Origin: Acidobacteriota bacterium
GTDB taxonomy: Bacteria > Acidobacteriota > Blastocatellia > Pyrinomonadales > Pyrinomonadaceae
Length of the DNA stretch: 5,475 bases
Reading direction: 5' to 3'
NCBI GenBank assembly: GCA_024640445.1
Contig: JAHEEZ010000234.1
Span: 1-5,475 of the forward strand
Part shown: in pieces, positions 5,471 through 5,475 of the stretch
Layout of the letters: the number at the start of each line of letters is the position of its first letter
Position numbering within the stretch: position 1 is the stretch's first letter
The notes under the pieces: model-generated
Seen by the model: the letters and a program-made list of their open reading frames with translations, nothing else
What the model was told of the DNA's origin: nothing
Database searches by the model: none
Made by a program: the position numbers and the translations under genes

Positions 5471-5475
5471 AATCT

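Noticed and set aside
5367..5475. The remainder of the window as the intron-separated 5' half of the tRNA
   Set aside because: No sequence able to pair with the CCAGT anticodon strand or the TCGGATC acceptor strand is present, and I do not see group I intron core motifs. A longer intron beyond the window cannot be excluded.

Overview
The window looks like a stretch of an Acidobacteriota chromosome, probably class Blastocatellia. That is an inference from two things: an exported protein with a lamin-tail domain followed by DFDGDGKAD-type repeats, and short-period ATCGTRA intergenic repeats joined to a GC-rich block. I recall both as common in that group, but nothing here was searched against a database. 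All genes I can support lie on the minus strand.

Layout from left to right. 1-132 holds two perfect 60-bp copies of a dispersed-type repeat with a 72-bp period. 133-331 is a gene-free tail downstream of the first gene, with hairpins and a REP-like palindrome. 332-2110 encodes a secreted lamin-tail plus six-unit VCBS/FG-GAP protein. 2111-2337 is its upstream region and the junction with a broken gene. 2338-2812 is the front part of an acetamidase/formamidase with a shifted start and no C-terminal domain. 2813-3074 is intergenic and holds a weak attC-like palindrome. 3075-4838 encodes an exported serine hydrolase of the class C beta-lactamase fold whose catalytic SxxK reads SEAR. 4869-4927, just upstream of that gene, closely resembles an integron attC recombination site. 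4928-5284 is gene-free with a 9-bp periodic array. 5285-5366 carries a strong terminator and the 3' half of a tRNA-Lys(UUU) that stops at the anticodon loop. 5379-5470 carries 10-bp phased GTTCGG-type repeats.

Most notable reading: the right half looks like accessory DNA. A tRNA-Lys remnant cut at the anticodon loop is what tyrosine-recombinase islands leave at an attachment site, and the phased repeats beside it could be integrase arm sites. The serine hydrolase sits between two attC-like sites, so it may be an integron gene cassette. A decayed acetamidase next to it fits a region of rearrangement. No integrase gene is inside the window, so the mobile-element interpretation rests on sites alone.
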